The position numbers and the translations under genes were made by a program. Source: an uncultured Bacilli bacterium (GTDB lineage: Bacteria > Bacillota_I > Bacilli_A > RF39 > UBA660). Taken from it: a stretch of 35,726 bases of DNA. The stretch covers positions 1-35,726 of the forward strand of contig CANQBE010000010.1 in assembly GCA_947589515.1 (NCBI GenBank), read 5' to 3'. The first letter of the stretch is position 1. Each line of letters starts with the position of its first letter. This document shows positions 1 to 9,391 of the stretch, in pieces. Under the pieces are notes generated by a model, which was not told the origin of the DNA, did not search any database, and saw only the letters and a list, made by a program, of their open reading frames with translations.

Positions 1-1
1 T

Positions 2-24
2 GGAGTGACTTAATTGTCACTCCT
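2..24 (+). terminator. rho-independent terminator of an upstream + strand gene
   Basis: ggagtgac-ttaatt-gtcactcc perfect stem followed by a T-rich run. Confidence 0.7.
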
Positions 25-76
25 TTAATATTTTTTATTATTCTTTATAAGGAGAAAATTCCTTATAAATAAAAAA

Positions 77-97
77 GCAAATCCCAAATGGATTTGC
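77..97 (-). terminator. rho-independent terminator after the 117-632 ORF
   Basis: gcaaatcc/ggatttgc 8-bp stem, with T6 on the minus strand (aaaaaa at 71-76). Confidence 0.7.
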
Positions 98-116
98 CTA
101 TATAGCTAATTCATTT

Positions 117-632
117 TTAATAAGATATTGTTTTTAAAATTTCCATTCCTATTTTTGATTGCTGTTCAGTTAATCCAGCATTCCAAGAAAATAAGTTTTC
201 ACTAGAAATATCGATAAATTCCCAATTAGATCTACCATCGTAATATCCAACTGTTGCTTCTACCCCATTATTTAACTTTAATTTTTCGGTTGTTAAAAAG
301 GTACCGCATACACCAGTAGGATCTTTTGTTTTTCTTAAACTTAAATAGACATCCTTCTGATTTTTATCTGGATATAAATGAATTTCGTCTAATACACCAT
401 CCGATAACTCATCAATAGTTTCATATTCCCAACTATTGGGAATCTTAACAGAAATCGTTTTTTCTTGATTTAAATAAACAATCTTTTCTAATATCTTATT
501 TTCACTATTAAAATCTTTTTTTGTAGAAACAGATTCATAATGCTGAATAACTGTAACAATACTAACACTAATTGCTATTATCATAATACATATGCCTAAT
601 ATAAATGGGATTTTTTTTCTTAAATTCATCAT
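117..632 (-). CDS. single-TM anchored hypothetical protein
   Basis: 171-aa ORF, N-terminal TM segment, short intergenic gap to the anti-sigma-like ORF. Confidence 0.6.
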   Translation of the reverse strand: MMNLRKKIPFILGICIMIIAISVSIVTVIQHYESVSTKKDFNSENKILEKIVYLNQEKTISVKIPNSWEYETIDELSDGVLDEIHLYPDKNQKDVYLSLRKTKDPTGVCGTFLTTEKLKLNNGVEATVGYYDGRSNWEFIDISSENLFSWNAGLTEQQSKIGMEILKTISY

Positions 633-647
633 TTTTTTCTCCTCTCT

Positions 648-1349
648 TTATTTTAATATAGATACTAAAAAGTTAGATAATTCCTGTTCGGTAATATTTA
701 AAGTTTCTACACTAAAATTATAATCATTATAATAAAATTCAGCAAAATAATTATTTTTTAGTTGATAAATTTTTAATTCGGTATCATTAATAATTGTTAC
801 CTTACTTTTTTCATTACTCAAATAATCATCCCCTAAAGGCTTATATTTTTTAGAATAAGCAACATAAATAGAACGATTATTGCCATCAGTAGCTACCATT
901 ACATAATGATATAACCTGTTATCAGTTTGGATATCATTACTATCTTCATTATAAACTAAATAATTATAATTTTTATCTAAATCTGTCGGTATCATAACTG
1001 GATGACCTTCCTTATAAGGATACGGAATATTAAAGTAATGATCAGATAACGTTTTCATACTTAAGTCTAATCTAGTTATTTCGTTAGCTTCAGTTAATTG
1101 GTTAATATTTAATATTATATCATTTTCTGTAGAAAAAGGAAATTGATCATCTAATATATTTTCTTTTTTGTTTGAAAGTTGCAAAAATAATATCCCACTA
1201 ATTATTACGATCAAACTAGTTGGTATGAAAGATAATTTCCAGATAGGATACTTCTTCTTTTTTTCAATTTTTTTGATAATATCCATATAGCATTGTTTTG
1301 GATTCATATCTTGTTCTACAGCAAGTTTTAATTTTTCTTGATTAGTCAT
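648..1349 (-). CDS. single-pass membrane protein, probable anti-sigma-like regulator
   Basis: Start set at the internal Met (MTNQEKLK); short Lys-rich cytoplasmic N-terminus, one TM, extracytoplasmic domain; overlaps the end of the upstream sigma factor gene. Confidence 0.55.
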   Translation of the reverse strand: MTNQEKLKLAVEQDMNPKQCYMDIIKKIEKKKKYPIWKLSFIPTSLIVIISGILFLQLSNKKENILDDQFPFSTENDIILNINQLTEANEITRLDLSMKTLSDHYFNIPYPYKEGHPVMIPTDLDKNYNYLVYNEDSNDIQTDNRLYHYVMVATDGNNRSIYVAYSKKYKPLGDDYLSNEKSKVTIINDTELKIYQLKNNYFAEFYYNDYNFSVETLNITEQELSNFLVSILK

Positions 1350-1893
1350 TAGAATAACCCCCATTTCCAAAATGATCCTGTAATTCTCTAAGTGTCCTAT
1401 AAATTAGATGTTTGACATAGGATTCTTTTACATTTAACAGATTAGCAATTTCTTTGATTGTACAATCCCATACATAATATAAATAAAATACTTTAGGAAT
1501 ATCTTGATTCTTTTTCTTCTTAATATATTTCCAAATAGTATCCCAATTATCCTGCTCAATGATAATATGATTCATATCTAAGTCATCTTCTAAAGTATCA
1601 ATTAATTCGATATCTTTATCATTTTTTTCAAATAATGATACCGTTTTTATTTTTTGTAACAAAGTATAATGTTTTTTGATTTTATGATTTGCTATACCTA
1701 TTAGATAACTTTTGATGTTAATATCTAATAATTCCTTTTTATTTAGAATATTCCATAATTCTAGATATATTTCTTGCATAATATCTTTGGTATCATCAAT
1801 ATTATGACATTTAATAATTACATATTTAAGTATATCTGAATATGTTTTATCATAGATATCATTAAATTTGTATAGGTTTAATTGACTAGCCAT
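1342..1893 (-). CDS. ECF-like sigma-70 family RNA polymerase sigma factor
   Basis: Region 2-like DIMQEIYLELWNIL and region 4 HTH-like TIKEIANLLNVKESYVKHLIYRTLRELQ; start ATG preceded by taggtg. Confidence 0.8.
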   Translation of the reverse strand: MASQLNLYKFNDIYDKTYSDILKYVIIKCHNIDDTKDIMQEIYLELWNILNKKELLDINIKSYLIGIANHKIKKHYTLLQKIKTVSLFEKNDKDIELIDTLEDDLDMNHIIIEQDNWDTIWKYIKKKKNQDIPKVFYLYYVWDCTIKEIANLLNVKESYVKHLIYRTLRELQDHFGNGGYSND

Positions 1894-1959
1894 ATTGATC
1901 ACCTACAATATAATAATCCCATATTTTTCATAAAAAGTTCCATAATTTTATTAAAAAAA

Positions 1960-1981
1960 GCAAATTTTTTGATAAATTTGC
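1960..1981 (-). terminator. rho-independent terminator downstream of the 2073 ORF
   Basis: gcaaattt/aaatttgc stem, T7 on the minus strand. Confidence 0.6.
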
Positions 1982-2072
1982 TCTATATATGAAATTTCAT
2001 ATGATAACATCACTTAAAAGTAAAAGAAAAAATATTATTTATTATAAAGATAATTTCTTACCTCATAAAAAT

Positions 2073-2528
2073 TTATTTACAAAACTGATCATTTTTTTGC
2101 ATACTATTTGGTCCAATATAAATATCTTGATTATTTTCTAACGTGTGACATTGAATTACCGTTAAACCATTATTAGTAGTTTTTTCATCCTGAGTATCAC
2201 GATATATTTTGGTTCCACCATCCCATAAAGTTTCTTCTAAATTTAATTTAGAAACTAAGTGATAAATAGCTTCATCAATAGTTAAATTATTTTTCTGAAT
2301 ATAGTCTTTTAACGATATTTTGTTATTATCATCATACACATTAATTTGATTTAAGCAATATAAGTAAATTGTTTGTTCTCCATCTTTATAATATTCTTTG
2401 GTATCACCAAAACAAGTATTTTTTTCTTCCGTTTCAATATCATAATTTTGGTCAATCTTTTTTATTTCACTATTACAACCGCTTACTACAACTAACATGA
2501 AAAGTATAACTACTAATTTTTTAATCAT
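2073..2528 (-). CDS. lipoprotein, hypothetical
   Basis: MIKKLVVILFMLVVVSGCNSE lipobox; internal Met chosen as start. Confidence 0.7.
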   Translation of the reverse strand: MIKKLVVILFMLVVVSGCNSEIKKIDQNYDIETEEKNTCFGDTKEYYKDGEQTIYLYCLNQINVYDDNNKISLKDYIQKNNLTIDEAIYHLVSKLNLEETLWDGGTKIYRDTQDEKTTNNGLTVIQCHTLENNQDIYIGPNSMQKNDQFCK

Positions 2529-2650
2529 ATTTATCTTTACTCCTTCATTTTTTATTATAAAATAAATCACAAAAATGTCAATTGATTGTTTTATTCATAC
2601 TAAATTCCACACCATTTTATTTGTTATTAAATATTTTGAAATCATAAAAA

Positions 2651-2675
2651 AAGAAAACAAATCTAAGATTCATTT
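2651..2675 (-). terminator. rho-independent terminator after the 2677 ORF
   Basis: Minus strand gaaaatgaatcttagatttgttttcttttttt. Confidence 0.6.
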
Positions 2676-2676
2676 T

Positions 2677-3225
2677 CTAATAATATAATCCATGTAATTT
2701 TTGTCTATCAATATCGCTAATATCATCTAATTTCCATTCATCATCTTTTTTTGTAAGTGTAAAATTAATCGTATATTTTACTTTATCTTTTACATCTTTC
2801 ATCTGTTTGATTTTATAATCTAAAAATTTCTTAGAATCAATCGTTTCTTGGTCTTCTGCTAAGAATTCCTCACGATTAGTGATTAGATAAGTTTCAGCAT
2901 TACTAATGGCGTTTCCATAATCATATACTTCCACTTCTACTTCAACAATGGCAGTATCGCCATCTTCTTTCTCATCTTTAATCTTATAACTTAAATTTTG
3001 ATATTGTTTCTTCATCAAATCACGATATTCTTCTTTTTGATCATCCACCATAGTACCAGCATCTTGAATTACATCATCTAATTGATCTAATACTTCTTTA
3101 TCTTGAGTCTGATACTTACTGAGAAACTCTTCTACTTTCTTAGTTGGCGTATTCATCATATTACCACAACCAACTAATAAAAAGATAAAAGCGATACTTA
3201 AGAAAATTTTTTGAAATTTTTTCAT
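2677..3225 (-). CDS. lipoprotein, hypothetical
   Basis: MKKFQKIFLSIAFIFLLVGCGN lipobox, acidic/Lys-rich globular domain. Confidence 0.75.
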   Translation of the reverse strand: MKKFQKIFLSIAFIFLLVGCGNMMNTPTKKVEEFLSKYQTQDKEVLDQLDDVIQDAGTMVDDQKEEYRDLMKKQYQNLSYKIKDEKEDGDTAIVEVEVEVYDYGNAISNAETYLITNREEFLAEDQETIDSKKFLDYKIKQMKDVKDKVKYTINFTLTKKDDEWKLDDISDIDRQKLHGLYY

Positions 3226-3340
3226 ATTTTTCCCTCCTCTAGTAATAGCATTACCAAAAAATGCATTTTTATACAGAAATTAATAGGAATAGTACTATTT
3301 TTTTAAAAATTATGCTAAAATGATACCAGGAAGTGATAAC

Positions 3341-4342
3341 ATGAAAAAAACGATTTTAACAGGAATTCGTCCAACAGGAAACTTACACTTTGGTCATTAT
3401 TTTGGTGCTACTCGTAATTGGGTAAAACTTCAAGATGAATATGAATGTTTTTTTGAAATTGCCGATGTGCAAGCATTAACAGATAATTTTCAAGATCCAC
3501 AAAAAGTAAGAAAAAATGTGTATGAACTTACTTTAGATTTGTTATCCGTTGGAATTGATCCTAAAAAAGCACATTTATTTATTCAATCTAAAATTCCTGA
3601 AATTGCTGAACTAACGGTTTTTTATTCTAACTTAGTAACAATGGCTAGACTTTATCGTAATCCTACTGTAAAAACAGAAATTGCTCAAAAGAAAGCCTTA
3701 TTTGGTAATGATGGTGAAAGTGTTACCTATGGATTTGTTGGTTATCCAGTTAGTCAAGCAGCAGATATTACTGCCCTTGGTGGTACTTTAGTTCCCGTTG
3801 GTGAAGATCAATTACCATTAATTGAACAATGCCGCGAAATCGTTCGTAAATTTAATTCTATTTATGGAGTAACTTTACAAGAGCCAGAACACTTATTAAG
3901 TCCTACTCCACGAATTAAAGGTTTAGATGGCAAAGAAAAAATGGGAAAAAGTTTAGGAAATGCTCTTTATCTAAATGATTCCCAAGAAGTCGTTAAAGAA
4001 AAAATTATGAATGCTGTTACCGATCCTAGTAAAATTAAAAAAGACGATCCTGCAAATCCCGATATCTGTATGGTATACTACTACCATAAATTAATCAATA
4101 ATCCTAATTTAGAAACCGTTTGCAAGGAATGCAAAAATGGTACTCGTGGATGTGTCGCATGTAAAAAAGAATTAATTGACAAAATAGAAGAATTCCTAAC
4201 ACCAATTAGAGAAAAAAGAAAATATTATGAAGAACACTTAGATGAAGTAAAAGAAATGTTAGAAGAAGGTAGCAAAGAAGCTAGAAATCGAGCAATAGAA
4301 ACCATGAAAAAAGTAAAGGCAAGTATGAAGATTGATTATTAA
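3341..4342 (+). CDS. trpS: tryptophanyl-tRNA synthetase
   Basis: TGIRPTGNLHFGHYFGA (HIGH-type motif), KMGKSLGN (KMSKS-type motif); internal ATG at 3341 preceded by aggaagtg. Confidence 0.97.
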   Translation: MKKTILTGIRPTGNLHFGHYFGATRNWVKLQDEYECFFEIADVQALTDNFQDPQKVRKNVYELTLDLLSVGIDPKKAHLFIQSKIPEIAELTVFYSNLVTMARLYRNPTVKTEIAQKKALFGNDGESVTYGFVGYPVSQAADITALGGTLVPVGEDQLPLIEQCREIVRKFNSIYGVTLQEPEHLLSPTPRIKGLDGKEKMGKSLGNALYLNDSQEVVKEKIMNAVTDPSKIKKDDPANPDICMVYYYHKLINNPNLETVCKECKNGTRGCVACKKELIDKIEEFLTPIREKRKYYEEHLDEVKEMLEEGSKEARNRAIETMKKVKASMKIDY

Positions 4343-4353
4343 TCTATACTTGC
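4319..4353. terminator. bidirectional terminator shared by convergent genes
   Basis: gcaagtat...atacttgc with agatt/aatct inner pairing, followed by T8; overlaps both 3' coding ends. Confidence 0.8.
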
Positions 4354-5000
4354 TTTTTTTTATTGGTTAATTTTAAAAGTTGATACATGCCAATATGTTT
4401 TTGATCAATAGTTGTTTGCATACTATCTAATAAATCCTTTTCCATTTGTTTGTAAGAAGTACTTTGTTTATCAAAATATTCTTCGTAAAGAAAACAAAGT
4501 TTTCCATAATTTTTTTTACGATAACTGTCTTCTACTTCTTTCATTAAATACTTACGAATTAAAATTTCATTACGAGTAAAAAAACGATTTTCTAACACTT
4601 TATCTTTGATCTGATAATCTAACGTATAAAATTCTAAATTACTGGCAAGAACCGCAATTTCTTCTTCTTCATCAATTAATAATTTACTTTTATAGATTGG
4701 TTTTCCTTCTTGATTAAATTCAATAGCTAAAGCACGTTCACCATCTGAAAATAAACAACAATAATCCATAATTTTTACTTTTTTACTCGTATATACTTCA
4801 CAAGTACGATAAATTTTTAATAAAAATTCGCAATCTATCGTACCATCATAACATAGTAAATGGTCAAATGTTTCTCTTTCTACATGAATTAATTTAATTC
4901 TTTTAATATTTTCAATGGTATCATTTGGTTGCCATTCATAGAAATCATAAACCACTTCACAATCACAAAAATTCAGTAAAATGTCATATATGTAAATCAA
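4344..5000 (-). CDS. probable YjbA/UPF0736 (DUF3603-type) protein
   Basis: MIYIYDILLN...YEWQPNDTIE...YCCLFSDGERALAIEF resembles the YjbA family as recalled; adjacency to trpS is as recalled for Bacillus. Confidence 0.6.
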   Translation of the reverse strand: MIYIYDILLNFCDCEVVYDFYEWQPNDTIENIKRIKLIHVERETFDHLLCYDGTIDCEFLLKIYRTCEVYTSKKVKIMDYCCLFSDGERALAIEFNQEGKPIYKSKLLIDEEEEIAVLASNLEFYTLDYQIKDKVLENRFFTRNEILIRKYLMKEVEDSYRKKNYGKLCFLYEEYFDKQSTSYKQMEKDLLDSMQTTIDQKHIGMYQLLKLTNKKKQV

Positions 5001-5205
5001 CTTTTTCGCTTCCCTTCGTAAAAATGATAATAGATACTATGAAAAACCCTAAAATGGAAAATAGACATTCAATTCTACTAAAAATAAATTTAGTATAATC
5101 TAAAAAACTATATCCCATACTCATTAAATTCATGTAGGTGATGATATAAGTAAAGCCAATAACCATAAGTCCAAAGCCCACTAAAAAGAAAAAACTACGA
5201 ACCAT
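4984..5205 (-). CDS. small membrane protein
   Basis: 73 aa, two predicted TM segments, overlaps the downstream ORF. Confidence 0.5.
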   Translation of the reverse strand: MVRSFFFLVGFGLMVIGFTYIITYMNLMSMGYSFLDYTKFIFSRIECLFSILGFFIVSIIIFTKGSEKVDLHI

Positions 5206-5315
5206 ATTACCACCTAATTTATTGTATTAATGAGTAGTCATTTATATTATTAATTTTTTTAGACTTTTTATACGGAAGAAACATTATAGAAATAAAAAAA
5301 GTGTTTAAAAACACT

Positions 5316-5588
5316 TTACATCTTTTCTAATAAACGTTCTTTTTTTCTTTCAAAATCACTTGTACAATTACGACTTAATAACAACACAACAATTCCAAAT
5401 AAGGTTGGTAAGATTAAGAAGAAGACAATTGGTAATAATCTCTTTACTTCTGCATAAACCAAGCAAGGAATCAAAATGATTTCTAAGGCTAATAAAATTA
5501 ATAACGTAATCAGTAAAATTTGATTCCAATTTCTTTTTACTACTTTCTTTGATTTTTTATTTTGAACAACATTCTTTTCCTTTTTCAT
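5316..5588 (-). CDS. small two-TM membrane protein
   Basis: 90 aa, basic N-terminus, two hydrophobic segments, followed by a terminator hairpin (aaagtgtttaaaaacacttt). Confidence 0.6.
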   Translation of the reverse strand: MKKEKNVVQNKKSKKVVKRNWNQILLITLLILLALEIILIPCLVYAEVKRLLPIVFFLILPTLFGIVVLLLSRNCTSDFERKKERLLEKM

Positions 5589-5597
5589 AATATACTC

Positions 5598-6185
5598 CTA
5601 CTTATTCTTTTTCATTAGATCATATAAATAATAACAAGAAGATAAAAAACCACCTAAAGTAGCAATTAACATATCGGTCATCGTATCTGTAACACCCGAA
5701 GCCATCACTTTTTGTGCATCTCCTTGAAAAATATTATCACAGATAAATTCAAAATATTCCCAACAAGCTGCTACTCCGATAGTAGTCATTATCATAAATA
5801 GAAAGCCAATCCATTTATATTTTCTACTAATTAATTTATTTTTTTGTAACAAGATAAAAGCAACGATACCTGTAAAAACACCAGATGTAAAATGTACAAA
5901 TAAATCAAACCACCAAACTTTTGAATAAAAATCTAACAAGCAACCCATTACTAGTGCTATCAATAAAAATAAATAATACAAAAAGATGAATAGTTCGTTC
6001 ATATGGTATACTTTTATCTTATCTAATAGATATGGTACCATACTTAGCGGAAAAATGCAAAGTGTAGTTAATAAACAAGTCAATTTTATTTCTTGAGCAC
6101 TAATCAAATTGTATACCATAAAGCAAATCAAAAAGACAAACAACAAACTATTCACTACTTGTAGTATTTTTTTCAGAATGATCAT
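5598..6185 (-). CDS. multi-TM protein, YjdF/DUF2238-like
   Basis: WWFDLFVHFTSGVFTG...CWEYFEFICDNIF...VTDTMTDMLIATLGG matches the family pattern as recalled. Confidence 0.65.
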   Translation of the reverse strand: MIILKKILQVVNSLLFVFLICFMVYNLISAQEIKLTCLLTTLCIFPLSMVPYLLDKIKVYHMNELFIFLYYLFLLIALVMGCLLDFYSKVWWFDLFVHFTSGVFTGIVAFILLQKNKLISRKYKWIGFLFMIMTTIGVAACWEYFEFICDNIFQGDAQKVMASGVTDTMTDMLIATLGGFLSSCYYLYDLMKKNK

Positions 6186-7206
6186 CTCCTAATTTGGCAA
6201 CTTCTACTTGATTAATCATATCAAATTTCTTAGATATCTTTTCGGTAGTTACATAGACGTTTTCCACATCCTTATTAACGGTTTGGATACTTTTAGCAAG
6301 TTTATCCCATCGCTCTTTATAACGAGAAAATTCCATTCCTAGCTTATTTAATTCTTCATGAATAATCGATGTATATTGATCTCTTTCAATATTTTTAATA
6401 ATCATTTGAATAACACTTAAAGTAGAAATTAAAGTCGTTGGAGAACAAATCCATACTTTTTTACGATAAGCATAATCCAAAATATCAGAATGATAGGCAT
6501 TAATCTCAGCAAAGATTGCTTCCGCAGGTAAAAACATAATCGCTTGATCTGATGTTTCACCAGGAATAATATATTTACTGCTAATAGCATCAATATGTTT
6601 TTTGACATCGATTTTAAATTGTTTCTCGTGAACCATTCTTTCGGTAGAAGAAATTTTCTTATCTACCATATGTTGGTAATTTTCAAGAGGAAACTTAGAG
6701 TCAATCACAATCGTACCTAATGGTTCTGGTGCATATAAGACACAATCTGCTATTGTGGTATTCGATAAAGTATGCTGTAATTGATAAATTTTATCATTTA
6801 CTCCAAAGACATTTTCTAGAATATGTTTTAAATTCACTTCTCCATAAATACCACGAGATTTTTTATCGGTTAGAATACTTTGTAAAGATACAATGTCACT
6901 AGATAAGTTTTCAATTTTCTTTTGAGCTTCATCAATTTTACTAAGTCTTTCTAAAACAGAAGTAAACGTTTTATTTGTTTTTTCAAAATTTTGATCTAAT
7001 CTTTCATTAACTTTATCATTAATGGCATTTAAACGTTGTTCCATTTTATCATTTAAATTCGTAAAATCCTGATTCATTTCTTTCGTAATACTAACTTCAA
7101 ATCTACCTAATCTCTCAGTCATATCACTATTATCTTGTTTACGAAAGAAACTAATGATTAATAGCACCAAAATAATTACTAATAACACAATCACTACATA
7201 TTCCAT
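6148..7206 (-). CDS. rmuC: DNA recombination protein RmuC family
   Basis: N-terminal TM, coiled coil, then KSRGIYGEVNLKHILE...VIDSKFPLENYQ...FLPAEAIFAEI...CSPTTLISTL. Confidence 0.92.
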   Translation of the reverse strand: MEYVVIVLLVIILVLLIISFFRKQDNSDMTERLGRFEVSITKEMNQDFTNLNDKMEQRLNAINDKVNERLDQNFEKTNKTFTSVLERLSKIDEAQKKIENLSSDIVSLQSILTDKKSRGIYGEVNLKHILENVFGVNDKIYQLQHTLSNTTIADCVLYAPEPLGTIVIDSKFPLENYQHMVDKKISSTERMVHEKQFKIDVKKHIDAISSKYIIPGETSDQAIMFLPAEAIFAEINAYHSDILDYAYRKKVWICSPTTLISTLSVIQMIIKNIERDQYTSIIHEELNKLGMEFSRYKERWDKLAKSIQTVNKDVENVYVTTEKISKKFDMINQVEVAKLGDDHSEKNTTSSE

Positions 7207-7231
7207 AATACACCTCTACTATTATATTCTA

Positions 7232-7813
7232 TTATTTTACTTTTAATTTCTTTTCTACCATTTTTGAGATAAAAAAGGCAATTACTAACAATCCGGCTAT
7301 TTTAAATAATACGGTAATATCGGTTAAACTTTCTAGTAAGGTTGTCCCAATATATCCCCAAAAATAAACCATAACCATTTTTCCAATGATGATTGCTAAA
7401 AAGAATTTCTCTACTTTAATTTTGGAAAGTCCAGCTGCGATATTAATAAAAAAAGCAGGAGAAAAAGGAATGGCAATTAAAATAACTAAATTACTAAAAT
7501 TGATATTCGAAATTGTTTTCATAATATTTGATAATTTTTGTTGATCTCTTTTCTTAATAAATCGCTCTAATTTTTGCTGAAAAAAATGACGAAATAAAGT
7601 AAAAGACAACATACAACCTACAATGGTAGAAAGCCAAGAAATGAAAAAACCAAAAAAAGATCCAAAACTAATCATGTTTAAAGTAATAAAAACAGATAAA
7701 GGCAACATCGGAAGAATGGATTCTAAAATGATTAGAATGACTCCAGCAATTGGTCCTAGTCCCATTAAAATTTCTGTTGAATGTGTAACAAATGTATCTA
7801 TGAGTTCCTTCAT
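7232..7813 (-). CDS. TVP38/TMEM64-type VTT-domain membrane protein
   Basis: Multi-TM with FSPAFFINIAAGLSKIKVEKFFLAIIIGK. Confidence 0.7.
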   Translation of the reverse strand: MKELIDTFVTHSTEILMGLGPIAGVILIILESILPMLPLSVFITLNMISFGSFFGFFISWLSTIVGCMLSFTLFRHFFQQKLERFIKKRDQQKLSNIMKTISNINFSNLVILIAIPFSPAFFINIAAGLSKIKVEKFFLAIIIGKMVMVYFWGYIGTTLLESLTDITVLFKIAGLLVIAFFISKMVEKKLKVK

Positions 7814-7883
7814 ATCTTCACCTTTTATTATTATAGTACAGAAGTAAAAATATTAAAAGCAAAAGCGAAATTTTTAAGAAAAA

Positions 7884-7909
7884 AGTACCTACATTTTTGT
7901 AAGTACTTC
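7884..7909 (-). terminator. terminator after the three-domain nucleotide enzyme
   Basis: aagtacctac/gtaagtactt imperfect stem with T-run on the minus strand. Confidence 0.55.
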
Positions 7910-7913
7910 TCTA

Positions 7914-9389
7914 TTATTTTTGAAAATATTTTAAAACTAAACCTTTCTTTAACATTTTATGTCCACCAATTGTAAATTTAGTTTGATTTTCTTCTTTTGG
8001 TTGGATCAAATGGGCATGTAAACGTTTTAAGGAAGCGCCTGAAAGAGCGGGATCACCAAATCTAAAACATAATGCTCCTCCTGGAATATTATATTTAGCT
8101 GATAAATCCAATACAATATTTTGTAAATCTAACCACATTTCTTTCGTGATATCTTCTTTTTTATAAATAGGATTTCTAGCAATAATTAAAAACTGTTGTT
8201 CTACTCCTGCATAAGGAAATCTATTGGGTGATATATACCAGTAATCTGTCATATATAAAATTTCTTGCTCGATAATTTCAGGATCTAATGGATCTTTATT
8301 TTGTCCTTCTAAATTCATCATAATATCTAACTGTTCTTGATGGCGTGCATTTGGTGGATAGATATATTGAAAAGAATCCATATCGGGATAGTTTACTGAT
8401 TGGTTATCTTCTAAAACTTCTTCTTTTAAATGAATTTGAGTAACTTTAATTCCATTTTTTAAAGCAAGTTCATGAGAACGTTTACTCCAATTTCTTTCTG
8501 GATGATCTTCTAAATAAAAGATTTCTTTCACACCTTTATCAATTAAAACTTTCATGCATTTATCACAAGGAAACAAAGTAGTCCAAATAGGAGTATTTAA
8601 TACTGGTACATCACCAAGTTTTTTTAGTAAATTCATCTCAGCATGTTCAGTAGTTGCATAATATAATTCAGTACGGTTGATGATATCATATTTTGGAATA
8701 TTAAAATCACTATGATTAGCACCAAAATACCATTTACCATTCCAAAAACAAGCTGTAGAAACTGGACAAACAACATCGGTAGAATCTTTTAAATTCTCAA
8801 ATAACATTGGTAATGGTTCTTCCAAATCATCTGTAAATCCTACTCTTGCTTTCATTTCTTCAATCATAGCTAGAACCTGTTCATAAGTTCCTTTTAATTG
8901 CTTTCCTTTCGTGGAAATCATAATTTTTCTAATCTTATCAGATGTTGAACTTTCTGATTGTCTAGGTAAAATGGCTACTTCTTTACAGAATTCTTTCAAC
9001 TCCGTGATTTGTTCTTCCGAATAGTTTTCTTTAATAGCAATTAAGACATCTGGTTTTACTGATTTAATCAAATTCCATTTTGGTTCGTTTGCTTCTTTCA
9101 CAATAACACTGTCAGCAATATTTAATAACTGAATAAATTCATATCTTTCTTCTTCTGGGATAATTGGTCTATCATTACCTTTGCGTTTTTTGATTTTCTC
9201 ATCACTATCCATCGCAACAATTAAGTAATCGCATCTTTTTCTTGCCTCTAAAATATATTTTAAATGTCCTAAATGAAATAAATCCCAAGATCCTTGTACA
9301 AGACCAACTTTCTTTCCATTTTGTTTCGCATTTTCTACATTCTGCAACATTTCCATATTCATTTTTTTGATTAATTCTTCACTGATCAT
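7914..9389 (-). CDS. three-domain protein: RfaE2-like nucleotidyltransferase + dCMP-deaminase-like + C-terminal HIT-like domain
   Basis: QGSWDLFHLGHLKYILEAR...RPIIPEEERYEFI...SSTSDKIRKI; then TTEHAEMNLLKKLG...TLFPCDKCMKVLI; then LKRLHAHLIQP. Confidence 0.85.
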   Translation of the reverse strand: MISEELIKKMNMEMLQNVENAKQNGKKVGLVQGSWDLFHLGHLKYILEARKRCDYLIVAMDSDEKIKKRKGNDRPIIPEEERYEFIQLLNIADSVIVKEANEPKWNLIKSVKPDVLIAIKENYSEEQITELKEFCKEVAILPRQSESSTSDKIRKIMISTKGKQLKGTYEQVLAMIEEMKARVGFTDDLEEPLPMLFENLKDSTDVVCPVSTACFWNGKWYFGANHSDFNIPKYDIINRTELYYATTEHAEMNLLKKLGDVPVLNTPIWTTLFPCDKCMKVLIDKGVKEIFYLEDHPERNWSKRSHELALKNGIKVTQIHLKEEVLEDNQSVNYPDMDSFQYIYPPNARHQEQLDIMMNLEGQNKDPLDPEIIEQEILYMTDYWYISPNRFPYAGVEQQFLIIARNPIYKKEDITKEMWLDLQNIVLDLSAKYNIPGGALCFRFGDPALSGASLKRLHAHLIQPKEENQTKFTIGGHKMLKKGLVLKYFQK

Positions 9390-9391
9390 AA

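Noticed and set aside
3226-3340. Possible T-box leader upstream of trpS
   Set aside because: Only a short leader follows the likely TGCTAAAAT -10 element; no room for a T-box and no T-box sequence seen.
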